A stretch of 64,000 nucleotides of DNA, taken from Pelosinus sp. IPA-1 (GTDB lineage: Bacteria; Bacillota; Negativicutes; DSM-13327). The notes under the pieces are model-generated. The model did not search any database and was not told the origin of the DNA. It saw only the letters and a program-made list of their open reading frames with translations. This document shows positions 18,524 through 27,591 of this stretch, one piece after another. The stretch covers positions 573,816 to 637,815 of the forward strand of contig NZ_BSVC01000003.1 in the NCBI RefSeq assembly GCF_030269905.1. The letters are read 5' to 3'. Position 1 is the first letter of the stretch. Each line of letters starts with the position of its first letter. The position numbers were made by a program, and so were the translations under genes.

Positions 18524-19093
18524 GTGAAAGCGACTGGAATTGTAAGAAGAATTGATGATTTAGGTAGAGTAGTAATACCAAAAGAAATTAGGCGAACACT
18601 TAGAATACGTGAAGGTGATCCACTGGAAATATATGTTGATCGAGAAGGGGAAGTTATTCTTAAGAAATACTCTCCAGTAAGTGAACTAGGTGATTTCGCA
18701 AAGGAATATGCTGATTCATTGTATGAGGCAGTAGGTCATATTGTCTTAATAGCAGACAGAGATACTATAGTCGCTGTCGCAGGCTCGTCGAAGAAAGAGT
18801 TCTTGAATAAGCCATTGGGTTCTGTATTGGAAAAAGTAATGGAAGATCGTAAGGCAATAGTATTAAACAATCTTACTGACGGCAAAGGTTGTAAAGGTTG
18901 TATTATTGATGCAGGTGATGATGATGAAGTATGTAAATTTACGTCAGAAGTCATTGCCCCGATTATTGTTGAAGGTACGTCCATTGGTGCAGTCGTTCTT
19001 TGTTCCAAACAGCAGGGAGTGCAGATGAGTGAAATGGAAGTCAAGTTAGCAGAAACTGCTGCAGGATTCCTTGCAAAACAAATGGCAACATAA
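18524..19093 (+). CDS. spoVT: Stage V sporulation transcription regulator SpoVT
   Basis: A forespore DNA-binding regulator that tunes sigma-G genes. The AbrB-type swapped-hairpin DNA-binding domain occupies residues 1-50 (VKATGIVRRIDDLGRVVIPKEI...) and a GAF-like domain follows to 189. The start is GTG at 18524 behind a long AGGGGGGAAA ribosome site. A likely sigma-G promoter lies at 18448-18478. The full-length GAF part separates it from plain AbrB proteins. Confidence 0.96.
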   Translation: MKATGIVRRIDDLGRVVIPKEIRRTLRIREGDPLEIYVDREGEVILKKYSPVSELGDFAKEYADSLYEAVGHIVLIADRDTIVAVAGSSKKEFLNKPLGSVLEKVMEDRKAIVLNNLTDGKGCKGCIIDAGDDDEVCKFTSEVIAPIIVEGTSIGAVVLCSKQQGVQMSEMEVKLAETAAGFLAKQMAT

Positions 19094-19113
19094 ATCACTT
19101 TTGCATTAGTCAT

Positions 19114-19145
19114 AAGTAGCGGACACCAGTTCGCTACTTTTTGTA
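19114..19145 (+). terminator. Intrinsic terminator after spoVT
   Basis: An 8-bp stem AAGTAGCG (19114-19121) / CGCTACTT (19132-19139), followed by T-rich sequence. Confidence 0.75.
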
Positions 19146-19260
19146 TTTTTTCTTTAGAAAAAAAGTATGAGCTATTTTTTGCACTTTATTATAATATAAT
19201 ATGCACCTTCAGAATAAGTATAGTATGATACGAATGGCAATGCTGGAGGGAAGAAAATAG

Positions 19261-20862
19261 GTGAGTAAAGATACTTTTTTAAAAGGGGCATTCATTTTAA
19301 CTGTTGCCGGTGTTATTGTTAAATTAATTGGATCGGTAAACCGTATTTTACTGTCTCGCCTATTAGGGGGAGAGGGTATTGGATTATATCAAATGGCTTA
19401 TCCCATTTATCTTTTGGCATTAAGTGTTTCATCTGCTGGTATCCCTGTAGCGATTTCGATCATTGTGGCAGAGAAGGTAGCATTATCTGATTTCCGTGGG
19501 GCAAATCGCGTATTTCGTATTTCGTTAGGTTTACTAATTCTGACAGGGGTTACTTTTACTTTTTTATTATATTTTGGTGCGGGGTGGCTAATTGAGCATC
19601 AATTTATAAGAGATTCTCGGGCGTATTATGCGATAGCCGCATTAGCTCCAGCAATATTCTTTGTTACTGTCTTATCTAGCTATCGGGGTTATTTTCAAGG
19701 TTTGCAGATGATGACACCCACTGCCGTATCTCAAATATTTGAGCAGCTGCTTCGGGTAATAATCATGATTGCTCTCGCCTTTTATTTATTGCCACTTGGC
19801 CTTGAGTATGCGGCGGCAGGCGCTAGTTTTGGAGCAGCTCCTGGAGCTGTAGCTGGACTAATAGTACTAATGTATTATTACTGGAACCACCGGATAGAAT
19901 TACAGACGAAGATGGTTGCTGAGCCGATTATCAAACAAGAAGCAAGTAGTAAGGTTATATCTCGCATTATAAAACTTGCCTTACCTGTATCATTAGCCAA
20001 TATTATGCTTCCTGTAGTGTCGAGTATTGATTTGTTAATCGTACCCGCAAGGCTTGAGGTTGCCGGCTATTCCATTGAACAGGCTACCGAGTTATTTGGT
20101 TATTTAACAGGTATGGCAATTGCACTAATTAATGTGCCTACAATTTTAACCGGATCTTTGTCGTCTAGCTTAGTACCTGCCATTTCCGAGGCATTTACAC
20201 TTAAGGATCACCACAGAATCTATCAAAGTACGGCCATGGCAATGAGGATTGCTAATTTAATTACAATACCGAGTTTTATTGGCATGTATCTTTTGGCGAC
20301 ACCCATATCTTTAATGCTTTATGGTACACCAAATGCAGGTGTCTCTATTGCCATATTATCAGGTGGTGTTGTACTACTAGGGATTCACCAAGTGACTACA
20401 GGAGTTTTACAAGGACTCGGGCATACAGCCATTCCTCTTATTAATATGGTAGTTGCTGCTATTGTAAAGATCATGTTAAGCTGGACGTTAACAGCGATGC
20501 CGTCTTTAGGGATTGAAGGTGCTGCGTGGGCGACAAATGTAGATTTTACCTTGGGGGCTCTTTTGAATGTATATTTTGTGTATCATTATGTAGGCTTTAG
20601 CATTGACGCTAAAGATACGGTAAAAGCAGCGATTGCTGCGGTTGTGATGGGGGCGATTGTACTACTGACTTATGATTGCGTTATGCTTAAAACCTTTGCT
20701 AATACAACAGCGACGCTGGTTTCTATCACTGTAGGTGGTAGCATGTATGGTGTTATTCTCTTACTACTAGGAGGAATACAGCAGCGGGATATTGAAAATT
20801 TACCTAAATTTGGTTTACAATTAGCTGCTTTTTTAAGTAAAATAGGTGTACTACGGAAATAA
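19261..20862 (+). CDS. spoVB: Stage V sporulation protein B-like flippase
   Basis: A 533-residue membrane protein of the MATE/MurJ-like polysaccharide-export superfamily with about 14 helices. It is required for spore cortex formation in Bacillus, probably moving a lipid-linked cortex precursor. Family marks include the N-terminal GAFILTVAGVIVKLIGSVNR and RLLGGEGIGLYQMAYP segments. The start is GTG at 19261 with GGAGGG upstream. Its location between spoVT and mazG matches Bacillus yabM, which supports the specific name over a generic flippase. Confidence 0.85.
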   Translation: MSKDTFLKGAFILTVAGVIVKLIGSVNRILLSRLLGGEGIGLYQMAYPIYLLALSVSSAGIPVAISIIVAEKVALSDFRGANRVFRISLGLLILTGVTFTFLLYFGAGWLIEHQFIRDSRAYYAIAALAPAIFFVTVLSSYRGYFQGLQMMTPTAVSQIFEQLLRVIIMIALAFYLLPLGLEYAAAGASFGAAPGAVAGLIVLMYYYWNHRIELQTKMVAEPIIKQEASSKVISRIIKLALPVSLANIMLPVVSSIDLLIVPARLEVAGYSIEQATELFGYLTGMAIALINVPTILTGSLSSSLVPAISEAFTLKDHHRIYQSTAMAMRIANLITIPSFIGMYLLATPISLMLYGTPNAGVSIAILSGGVVLLGIHQVTTGVLQGLGHTAIPLINMVVAAIVKIMLSWTLTAMPSLGIEGAAWATNVDFTLGALLNVYFVYHYVGFSIDAKDTVKAAIAAVVMGAIVLLTYDCVMLKTFANTTATLVSITVGGSMYGVILLLLGGIQQRDIENLPKFGLQLAAFLSKIGVLRK

Positions 20863-20901
20863 TCTATTTTTTATTTTACAATATGAATATGAGGCGATAA
20901 C

Positions 20902-22359
20902 ATGGGAGAAATTACAATTGTGGGTTTAGGACCCGGTTCATTTGGTCTTATTACAATCGAGACCCTTGAAAAGCTAAAAACTGCGGAAACGTTACTTTTG
21001 CGTACCGCAAAACATCCAACAGTTGCAGAAATTGTGAAGCGTGGTATACCATTTACTAGTTATGATTCTATTTATGAAGAAAAAGAGTCTTTTGAAGAGA
21101 TTTATATGGCCATTGCCCATGAATGTATAAAGCAGGCAGTAATGGGGAAAAAAGTAGTATATGCGGTGCCAGGCAGTCCTCTTGTGGCGGAAAAAACCGT
21201 TGTGCTAATTCGAAGTTTAGCGGCAGAGAAAAATGTACCTATCACCATATTGCCAGGTATGAGCTTCTTAGAAGTCTTATATACACGTTTGGCCATAGAT
21301 CCCATTGAAGGTGTCACGGTACTTGATGCTGCCGATTTGGCAGCTATACCGCCCGAATTAACAACAGCTTTGGTGGTAACACAGGTTTATAATGCTTATG
21401 TTGCTTCCGAAGCGAAATTGGTCTTAATGGAAAACTATCCTGATGATTTTGAAGTGGTTGTTGTGAAGAATTTAGGCTTACCTGATGAACAGCTATTAAC
21501 AGTACCTTTATTTGAATTGGATAGGGTGCCTGGTATTGATCACCTTACAAGTGTGTATGTGCCCCAGCGTCCGGCAGTAAGTCAGTCTTTTTCTTTAGAG
21601 CCGATTCTTAGTGTTATGGCAAAACTTCGTTCGAAAGAGGGGTGTGTCTGGGATATTGAACAAACACACCCCAGCCTCAGACGGTATATGGTGGAGGAAG
21701 TGTACGAAGTGTTAGAAGCCATCGATTTAGAAAATGGTGATGACTTATGTGAAGAGCTTGGCGATTTATTACTGCAAATTGTGTTTCATGCACGCATAGC
21801 GGAAGAATCCAAGATCTTTTCAATGCAGGATGTAATTGATACAGTTACAGAGAAAATGGTGCGCCGTCATCCCCACGTATTTGGTGATATTAAAGTACGG
21901 GATGCGGGCGAGGTAGTTCTTAATTGGGACGCAATTAAAAAGCAGGAGCATGGTCATGATAGACCTTCTGTGCTTGATGGTATACCAAAGGAACTCCCTA
22001 GTCTCATGAGGGCATATAAGTTGCAGGCAAAAGCGTCTAAAGTAGGTTTTGATTGGGATTGTATTGAGCCAATATGGGACAAGATATATGAAGAGCTGAC
22101 GGAGCTAAAGGAGGCCTGTGCAGAGGGACAAGCTGCTGACATAGAAGCTGAACTAGGAGATGTATTATTTTCTGTGGTGAATTTAGCTAGGTTTTTGAAA
22201 ATTGATGGAGAAGTGGCATTAAATACTACAAATAACAAATTTCGTCGGCGGTTTATGTACATTGAGAACAAAGTGAAGGAAAAAGGTCATAATTGGGAAA
22301 AAATGTCACTTGAGGAGCTTGATTTACTCTGGAAAGAGGCAAAAAAGCACAAAATTTAA
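20902..22359 (+). CDS. mazG: Fusion of tetrapyrrole-methylase domain and MazG NTP pyrophosphohydrolase (YabN type)
   Basis: The 485-residue protein joins an N-terminal SAM-dependent tetrapyrrole (corrin/porphyrin) methylase-like domain (residues 1-220, beginning ITIVGLGPGSFGLIT, with VYAVPGSP) to tandem C-terminal MazG domains. The first MazG has EEVYEVLEAID and EELGDLLLQIVFHARI, the acidic metal site; a second copy has EELTELKEA and ELGDVLFSVVNLAR. MazG hydrolyses non-canonical NTPs; the methylase substrate in this fusion is unknown. The same fusion occupies this position in Bacillus. Confidence 0.95.
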   Translation: MGEITIVGLGPGSFGLITIETLEKLKTAETLLLRTAKHPTVAEIVKRGIPFTSYDSIYEEKESFEEIYMAIAHECIKQAVMGKKVVYAVPGSPLVAEKTVVLIRSLAAEKNVPITILPGMSFLEVLYTRLAIDPIEGVTVLDAADLAAIPPELTTALVVTQVYNAYVASEAKLVLMENYPDDFEVVVVKNLGLPDEQLLTVPLFELDRVPGIDHLTSVYVPQRPAVSQSFSLEPILSVMAKLRSKEGCVWDIEQTHPSLRRYMVEEVYEVLEAIDLENGDDLCEELGDLLLQIVFHARIAEESKIFSMQDVIDTVTEKMVRRHPHVFGDIKVRDAGEVVLNWDAIKKQEHGHDRPSVLDGIPKELPSLMRAYKLQAKASKVGFDWDCIEPIWDKIYEELTELKEACAEGQAADIEAELGDVLFSVVNLARFLKIDGEVALNTTNNKFRRRFMYIENKVKEKGHNWEKMSLEELDLLWKEAKKHKI

Positions 22360-22462
22360 AGAAATTCGTGTTTTTTTCGTATTTTTTTAGAAAATAGACA
22401 GGAATAAAAAGAATGATAGCGAATAAGCTATTCGTAACGATTTTCATAAGGAGGCTATTTTT

Positions 22463-22738
22463 GTGAATAAAACTGAGTTAATTGCAAGTGTTGCAGAAAA
22501 AGCGGGTTTGACTAAAAAGGATGCTGAAAAAGCGATCAATGCTTTATTTGTTAGTGTTGAGGAAGCTTTAGCACAACAAGATAAGGTCCAAATCATTGGC
22601 TTTGGAACTTTTGAAGTGAAAACACGTGAAGAAAGAAAAGGTCGCAACCCACAAACTGGTGCTGAAATTACTATTCCAGCATCTAAGAACCCAGTTTTCA
22701 AGGCTGGTAAAGGCTTGAAAGACATCGTAAATCAATAA
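22463..22738 (+). CDS. hup: DNA-binding protein HU
   Basis: A 91-residue nucleoid protein of the HU/IHF family that bends and compacts DNA. It has [15 protein letters not shown] at the N-terminus and the beta-arm signature [21 protein letters not shown] with the intercalating proline in NPQTG. The start is GTG at 22463, nine bases after AGGAGG. In Clostridia hup follows mazG and precedes rqcP and yabP; here rqcP is absent and the block is broken after this gene. Confidence 0.97.
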   Translation: MNKTELIASVAEKAGLTKKDAEKAINALFVSVEEALAQQDKVQIIGFGTFEVKTREERKGRNPQTGAEITIPASKNPVFKAGKGLKDIVNQ

Positions 22739-22750
22739 AATTTTATAAAT

Positions 22751-22784
22751 AAAAACCAGGTTATTATAACCTGGTTTTTATTTT
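22751..22784 (+). terminator. Intrinsic terminator after hup
   Basis: A 12-bp stem AAAAACCAGGTT (22751-22762) / AACCTGGTTTTT (22768-22779), ending in T-rich sequence. Confidence 0.85.
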
Positions 22785-22804
22785 AAGGGTGGTGAAGTGT
22801 AAAG

Positions 22805-23494
22805 ATGAGCAATGTATTAATTGTTGATGATGAGCCGACGATTGCAGAGTTAATCGAGTTTAACTTACATAAAGCAGGTTATCAAGTTTTAAAGGCTGAT
22901 AATGGTCATACAGCACTCCAATTGGTTCGGAGCGATAAACCGGACTTAATTATCTTGGATTTAATGATTCCAGGTATCGATGGTATGGAAGTATGCCGCA
23001 AACTTAAGGGACAACAGCACACAGCAAGTATTCCTATTATTATGTTGACGGCCAAAAATGAAGAAGTGGATAAGATTGTCGGTTTAGAACTAGGCGCTGA
23101 TGATTATATGACAAAGCCCTTTAGTCCACGAGAACTAGTTGCCCGAGTTAAAGCAGTATTACGCCGCAGCCACAAGGAAAGTGTACATGATGGTGAATTG
23201 GCGGTTGGTAAATTACGCTTGAACTTTGCCAGTTATTCAGCTTATCTAGATAATGAAAAATTAGAGTTGACTCCCAAAGAGTATGAACTACTAAAGCTAT
23301 TTATTACTAATGTAGGCAAGGCTTATACCCGTGAACAATTACTGGAGAAAGTATGGGGCTATGAATACTTTGGTGACACGCGAACTGTAGATGTACATGT
23401 GAGACATTTAAGAGCAAAACTGGCAACTCAGCCGGAAGTAGCGGAGGCAATAGAAACGGTTCGAGGCGTAGGTTATCGTTTCAGTGAAATTTAA
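22805..23494 (+). CDS. PhoP/PhoB-like response regulator
   Basis: An OmpR-family regulator of 229 residues. The receiver has Asp8/Asp9, the phospho-acceptor Asp52 and Lys about 102 in TKPFSPRELVARV. The C-terminal winged helix includes LTPKEYELLKLF and RTVDVHVRHLRAKL. No histidine kinase is adjacent. Immediate downstream pstB-phoU and the Pho-box-like repeats at 23491 and 26567 suggest it is the phosphate regulator PhoP; this is inference from context. Confidence 0.85.
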   Translation: MSNVLIVDDEPTIAELIEFNLHKAGYQVLKADNGHTALQLVRSDKPDLIILDLMIPGIDGMEVCRKLKGQQHTASIPIIMLTAKNEEVDKIVGLELGADDYMTKPFSPRELVARVKAVLRRSHKESVHDGELAVGKLRLNFASYSAYLDNEKLELTPKEYELLKLFITNVGKAYTREQLLEKVWGYEYFGDTRTVDVHVRHLRAKLATQPEVAEAIETVRGVGYRFSEI

Positions 23495-23518
23495 CAAAAA
23501 CGTAATAATAAATTAATA
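23491..23518 (+). promoter_or_regulatory. Degenerate Pho box upstream of pstB
   Basis: TTAACA (23491), GTAATA (23502) and TTAATA (23513) recur with an exact 11-bp period, overlapping the regulator stop codon. PhoP of Firmicutes binds TTAACA-like hexamers at 11-bp spacing. The match is weaker than the site at 26567. Confidence 0.4.
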
Positions 23519-23589
23519 ATATATCACCGTACTTTGTGGTATATTTCTTATAGCAATAGGAAAGCCCAAAGAATACAGGAGGACGTATT

Positions 23590-24345
23590 ATGGATTATAA
23601 AATTCATGTAAATAAGCTTAAATTATACTATGGAGATGCACTGGCCTTAAAGAAAATATCTCTTGGCGTGGAGAAAAACAGTGTATTAGCCTTAATTGGG
23701 CCTTCTGGTTGTGGTAAATCGACTTTTATTAAAACGCTAAACCGTATGAATGATTTAGTTACAAATGTTAAAATAGAAGGCGAAGTCCTATTAGATGGAG
23801 TTAATATTTATCATCCGGATACAGATGTAGTATTATTGCGAAAAAGAGTGGGGATGGTTTTTCAGAGACCCAATCCATTTCCAATGTCGATTTATGATAA
23901 TATTGCTTATGGCCCCCGAATTCATGGTATGAAAAATAAAGCCCAAATTGATGAGATTGTAGAGAAAAGCTTACAAGGAGCGGCACTGTGGGAAGAAGTC
24001 AAGGATCGCCTTCATAGTTCAGCTATGGGTATATCAGGCGGACAACAACAACGTCTATGTATTGCTAGGTTACTAGCAATTGAGCCTGAGGTGCTATTAA
24101 TGGATGAGCCTTGTTCTGCTCTTGACCCTATATCCACCATGAAAATTGAGGAATTGGTGTCTGACTTAAAGCAAAAGTATACAATCGTGATGGTTACTCA
24201 CAATATGCAGCAGGCTGCTAGGGTGTCTGATTATACTGCATTCTTTTTAAATGGCGAGTTGGTGGAATATGACAAAACAGATGTTATATTTACTAGACCT
24301 CAAGATAAGCGGACAGAAGATTATATTACGGGCCGATTTGGTTAA
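23590..24345 (+). CDS. pstB: Phosphate ABC transporter ATP-binding protein
   Basis: The ATPase of the high-affinity phosphate importer. The 251-residue protein has Walker [10 protein letters not shown] (37-45), Q-loop [10 protein letters not shown] (91-100, the PstB-specific form), signature SGGQQQR (149-155) and Walker B LLMDEP (169-174). AGGAGG precedes the ATG. Unusually, it lies upstream of and apart from pstC-pstA, with phoH in between on the other strand. Confidence 0.96.
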   Translation: MDYKIHVNKLKLYYGDALALKKISLGVEKNSVLALIGPSGCGKSTFIKTLNRMNDLVTNVKIEGEVLLDGVNIYHPDTDVVLLRKRVGMVFQRPNPFPMSIYDNIAYGPRIHGMKNKAQIDEIVEKSLQGAALWEEVKDRLHSSAMGISGGQQQRLCIARLLAIEPEVLLMDEPCSALDPISTMKIEELVSDLKQKYTIVMVTHNMQQAARVSDYTAFFLNGELVEYDKTDVIFTRPQDKRTEDYITGRFG

Positions 24346-24361
24346 TAAAGGAGGTTAAAGG

Positions 24362-25021
24362 ATGACTAGTACCAGACAAAGTTATAATCATGATCTCGAA
24401 GAGCTACGAAATGAGATCTTAGAAATGGGAAATCGTGTTGAACTGGCTATTGGGCAAGCTGTAGCCTCTTTGACAACACAAGATGTAGAGATGGCTAAGC
24501 GAGTTATGGCTGGGGATGACTATATTGATAATATGGAAAGTGATATTGAAGATAAGTGTATGGTCTTGATAGCAAGACAGCAGCCCTTGGCAAGAGATCT
24601 AAGAATTATAGGTACAGGGCTCAAGATTACAACAGATTTGGAACGGGTCGGAGATCACGCCTTTGATATAGCTAAAATTGCCCTAAGTATTGCTGGACAG
24701 CCACTTATTAAGCCTTTGGTAGATATCCCGCGAATGTCAGCCATGGCACAAAAGATGCTAAAGGATTCTTTGGTAGCTTATATCAACCTTGATATTGCCC
24801 TGGCAGAACGAGTATGTGCTGCAGATGATGAGGTAGACGATATCTACCATCAAACATTCCGTGAATTGTTAACGTATATGATGGAAGATCCCCGTAATAT
24901 AAAACAAGCCACCCAACTACTGTTTGTAGCACGTTATTTAGAACGTGTTGCGGATCATGCTACAAATATTGGAGAATGGGTTATTTATTTAGAAACAGGA
25001 CAGCGGATGCGTAAAAAATAA
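24362..25021 (+). CDS. phoU: Phosphate signalling regulator PhoU
   Basis: A 219-residue all-helical protein with two PhoU repeats (about 15-105 and 118-205). Each repeat carries the metal-binding E/DxxxD pattern, visible as TDLERVGDHAFDIA and RYLERVADHATNIGEW. It links the Pst transporter to the phosphate sensor kinase and dampens uptake. It follows pstB by 16 bases with GGAGG before the ATG, so the two are one operon. Its stop codon lies inside the terminator stem. Confidence 0.96.
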   Translation: MTSTRQSYNHDLEELRNEILEMGNRVELAIGQAVASLTTQDVEMAKRVMAGDDYIDNMESDIEDKCMVLIARQQPLARDLRIIGTGLKITTDLERVGDHAFDIAKIALSIAGQPLIKPLVDIPRMSAMAQKMLKDSLVAYINLDIALAERVCAADDEVDDIYHQTFRELLTYMMEDPRNIKQATQLLFVARYLERVADHATNIGEWVIYLETGQRMRKK

Positions 25022-25049
25022 ACTGCCAAGTACGGCAGTTTATTTTTTT
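25019..25049 (+). terminator. Intrinsic terminator of pstB-phoU
   Basis: TAAACTGCC (25019-25027) pairs with GGCAGTTTA (25034-25042), followed by TTTTTTT. The phoU stop codon is part of the stem. The A/T flanks could let it also serve phoH from the other side. Confidence 0.85.
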
Positions 25050-25060
25050 GAAGTTTTATT

Positions 25061-26446
25061 TTATAACCTTAGAGCCGCTTCAGCAGCTAGAGGAGATCGT
25101 TCACATTCATCATGCTGCAAGGTTACTTGAAAACATAATTTAGAGCCTCGCATTTTTTCACTGGCAAATACCAGTCCGTTAGATTGGCTATCTAAGTATG
25201 GGTGGTCAATTTGAGCAGGATCACCAAGTAAGATAATCTTAGTCCCCAGCCCTGGCCTAGTAATAACTCCTTTGGCTTGGCGAGGTGTGGAATTTTGCAT
25301 TTCGTCTAAGATTACCCAATATTTTTGTAAAGATCGTCCTCGTTGAAAGGCTAAGGCTTCTGTTTGGATAACATGTCTATCAAATAAAAGTTGAACTGTA
25401 TCTTCTGCTTGGGCCAACTCTTTTGCATCATCGATGGAACTTCCGTTCATCAGGGTAAACAAATTGTCCCGAATACCTCGCATAAAGGGACTTACTTTGT
25501 CAGCTTCTGACCCAGGAAGATAACCAATGTCTTCGTCCATAGGTACATTGGGCCTACAAATTAGGATATGATTATAATCCCTTGGACGGCAGTCGAAATG
25601 CTGGTATAAACCTACGGCTAATGCATAAAAGGTTTTGGCGGTTCCAGCGGGGCCTTTAATAATGACTAAGGGAGCTTCGGAGGCACTCATCATCAGACAT
25701 TCTTGCATAAAGATTTGTCCGATGTTGCGGGGGACAACCCCAAAAGGATTGTGTTTATGATAGCGCAAATGAACGAGTTTTTCACCATTAAAACGACCTA
25801 AAGCAGTATGGCGATCATTATCGGTAGACCGAATTAAGAAAAATTGGTTTGTTTCTAAAGGAGCCGCTATTAATGAGTGAGTTGCTTCGTTATAAGCAAA
25901 TAAAGATGCAGGGTCAATCGAGTTTGAATCACTCTGGTGAAAGGCATTCATAACTTCAGAGGATGTATAGATAGTACCACGTCCTGTATACTGTTCCTCG
26001 ATACTAGCTACCTTTTCGTTGCGGAAGTCCTCGGCTTGAATATTGAGGATGGCAGCTTTTACCCGCATATTGGTATCCCGGCTGACTAATACAGTAAAGT
26101 GATCGGCTTCTGCTAACCCTTTACACACTTGTAAGATACGGTTATCAGGCTTAGAACGGGGCCAATTGGCAGGGATTTTGGTATCAAGATGATTCGTTTC
26201 AATTTGGAGCCTTCCGCCGTGCTCATTTAGAGCAACTCCTTCTAATAAATTTCCTGTAGTCCGTAGAGTATCAATAATTCTGCTGACTTCACGACTGTTA
26301 GCACCTCGTTCGTTGCTTTCAGACTTAAAACGATCTAGTTCCTCAAGGACCACTTCGGGAATGATTACAGTGTGCTCATTGAAAGTGAATATTGCGTTTG
26401 GTGAATGTAGGAGAACATTAGTATCAATAACGTAACATTTCTTCAA
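25061..26446 (-). CDS. phoH2: PhoH family protein with PIN domain (YlaK type)
   Basis: The 461-residue protein has an N-terminal PIN ribonuclease-like domain (residues 3-140; acidic residues include Asp8, Glu33/Glu36 and Asp124) and a C-terminal PhoH ATPase domain with Walker A GPAGTAKT (265-272) and a VILDEMQN Walker B-like motif. PIN-PhoH fusions are thought to be RNA helicase/nucleases. The start is TTG at 26446, 5 bases after GGAGGA. It is convergent to phoU and divergent from pstC. The phoH name comes from phosphate-starvation induction in E. coli, so the pst setting is suggestive. Confidence 0.88.
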   Translation of the reverse strand: MKKCYVIDTNVLLHSPNAIFTFNEHTVIIPEVVLEELDRFKSESNERGANSREVSRIIDTLRTTGNLLEGVALNEHGGRLQIETNHLDTKIPANWPRSKPDNRILQVCKGLAEADHFTVLVSRDTNMRVKAAILNIQAEDFRNEKVASIEEQYTGRGTIYTSSEVMNAFHQSDSNSIDPASLFAYNEATHSLIAAPLETNQFFLIRSTDNDRHTALGRFNGEKLVHLRYHKHNPFGVVPRNIGQIFMQECLMMSASEAPLVIIKGPAGTAKTFYALAVGLYQHFDCRPRDYNHILICRPNVPMDEDIGYLPGSEADKVSPFMRGIRDNLFTLMNGSSIDDAKELAQAEDTVQLLFDRHVIQTEALAFQRGRSLQKYWVILDEMQNSTPRQAKGVITRPGLGTKIILLGDPAQIDHPYLDSQSNGLVFASEKMRGSKLCFQVTLQHDECERSPLAAEAALRL

Positions 26447-26566
26447 TGTAATCCTCCTCTGATTAAGAATTACTTCTTATGTTTTATTATATGCAAAAGT
26501 AAGACTGTTGAGTTACTATGTAGTAAGATTTTTAATGGAAATTTAAGCGAAATACTGCGTATAGAC

Positions 26567-26620
26567 TTAACAATTTGTTAACAATATCATAACAAAGAGA
26601 AACATGGGATGGGTTACAAT
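26567..26620 (+). promoter_or_regulatory. Pho box and promoter of pstCA
   Basis: TTAACA (26567-26572), TTAACA (26578-26583) and ATAACA (26589-26594) repeat at exactly 11-bp steps, with a weaker fourth hexamer GAAACA near 26599. A -10 element TACAAT lies at 26615-26620 and there is no good -35. This is the layout of PhoP-activated promoters in Firmicutes. Confidence 0.75.
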
Positions 26621-26703
26621 TTATATAGGTATATAGCCTTTTTCAAAGACAATGAATGTAAGGTTTGGCCTAGTCAAATCTATAGAAATAGGAGGGATTA
26701 AAA

Positions 26704-27591
26704 ATGCAGCTCGTGGACAAAGAACATAAAATGAAATTACTATATGATTATTATATGAAATATGTATTTATTGCTAGTGCTGGTTTTATGACGTTAATTA
26801 TCGTAACAATCATTATCTTTGTAGGTGGTCAAGGATTGTTGACCTTTAGCGAGGTAAGCCCTCTTGATTTTTTCCTTTCAGCAAAATGGGATCCTATGGG
26901 AAGTCAGTTTGGCGCGTTAAGTTTTATTACAGGTTCTCTAACCGTTACAGCCTTAGCAATTTTATTAGGGGCACCCTTGGGGTTGGCTGGTGCTGTATTT
27001 ATGGCGAAGATAGCCCCCCCTTGGTTAAGTAAGATTATGAGGCCTGCTACTGATTTATATGTAGCAATACCCTCTGTGGTATATGGTTTTGTTGGCCTGA
27101 CAATTATTGTTCCCTTTATTCGAACTTATTTTCATGTCAATATGGGTTTTGGCTTATTGGCGGCTGCTATTATTTTGGCGATTATGATTTTACCAACGAT
27201 CGTTAGCATTTCAGAAGATGCATTGCGTTTTGTTCCTAAAAGCTTGGAAGAGGCTTCCTTAGCACTAGGGGCAACCAGATGGCAGACCATTTGGAATGTA
27301 TTATTGCCCGCGGCTTTACCTGGTATCTTAACATCGATTATCTTGGCAATGGCAAGAGCGGTAGGAGAAACCATGGCAGTGCAAATGGTGATTGGCAATA
27401 CGCCACAATTGGCGACCTCTCTATTTATGCCTACTTCTACATTGCCTAGTGAAATTGTCGTAGAAATGGGTAATACACCCTTTGGTTCTGCTTGGGGAAA
27501 TTCTTTGTTTTTAATGGCATTCGTTCTTTTAGTGTTGTCTTTGCTGATGATTCTTATCATTCGGCGTATTGCTAGAAAGAGGGTGGTTTAA
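26704..27591 (+). CDS. pstC: Phosphate ABC transporter permease PstC
   Basis: A membrane subunit of the phosphate importer, 295 residues with six helices and the binding-protein-dependent transport signature EEASLALGATRWQTIWNVLLP, which contacts PstB. The N-terminus has PLDFFLSAKWDP, typical for PstC. AGGAGG precedes the ATG. The stop TAA is immediately followed by the pstA ATG. No phosphate-binding protein gene (pstS) lies upstream, where it usually is. Confidence 0.96.
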   Translation: MQLVDKEHKMKLLYDYYMKYVFIASAGFMTLIIVTIIIFVGGQGLLTFSEVSPLDFFLSAKWDPMGSQFGALSFITGSLTVTALAILLGAPLGLAGAVFMAKIAPPWLSKIMRPATDLYVAIPSVVYGFVGLTIIVPFIRTYFHVNMGFGLLAAAIILAIMILPTIVSISEDALRFVPKSLEEASLALGATRWQTIWNVLLPAALPGILTSIILAMARAVGETMAVQMVIGNTPQLATSLFMPTSTLPSEIVVEMGNTPFGSAWGNSLFLMAFVLLVLSLLMILIIRRIARKRVV

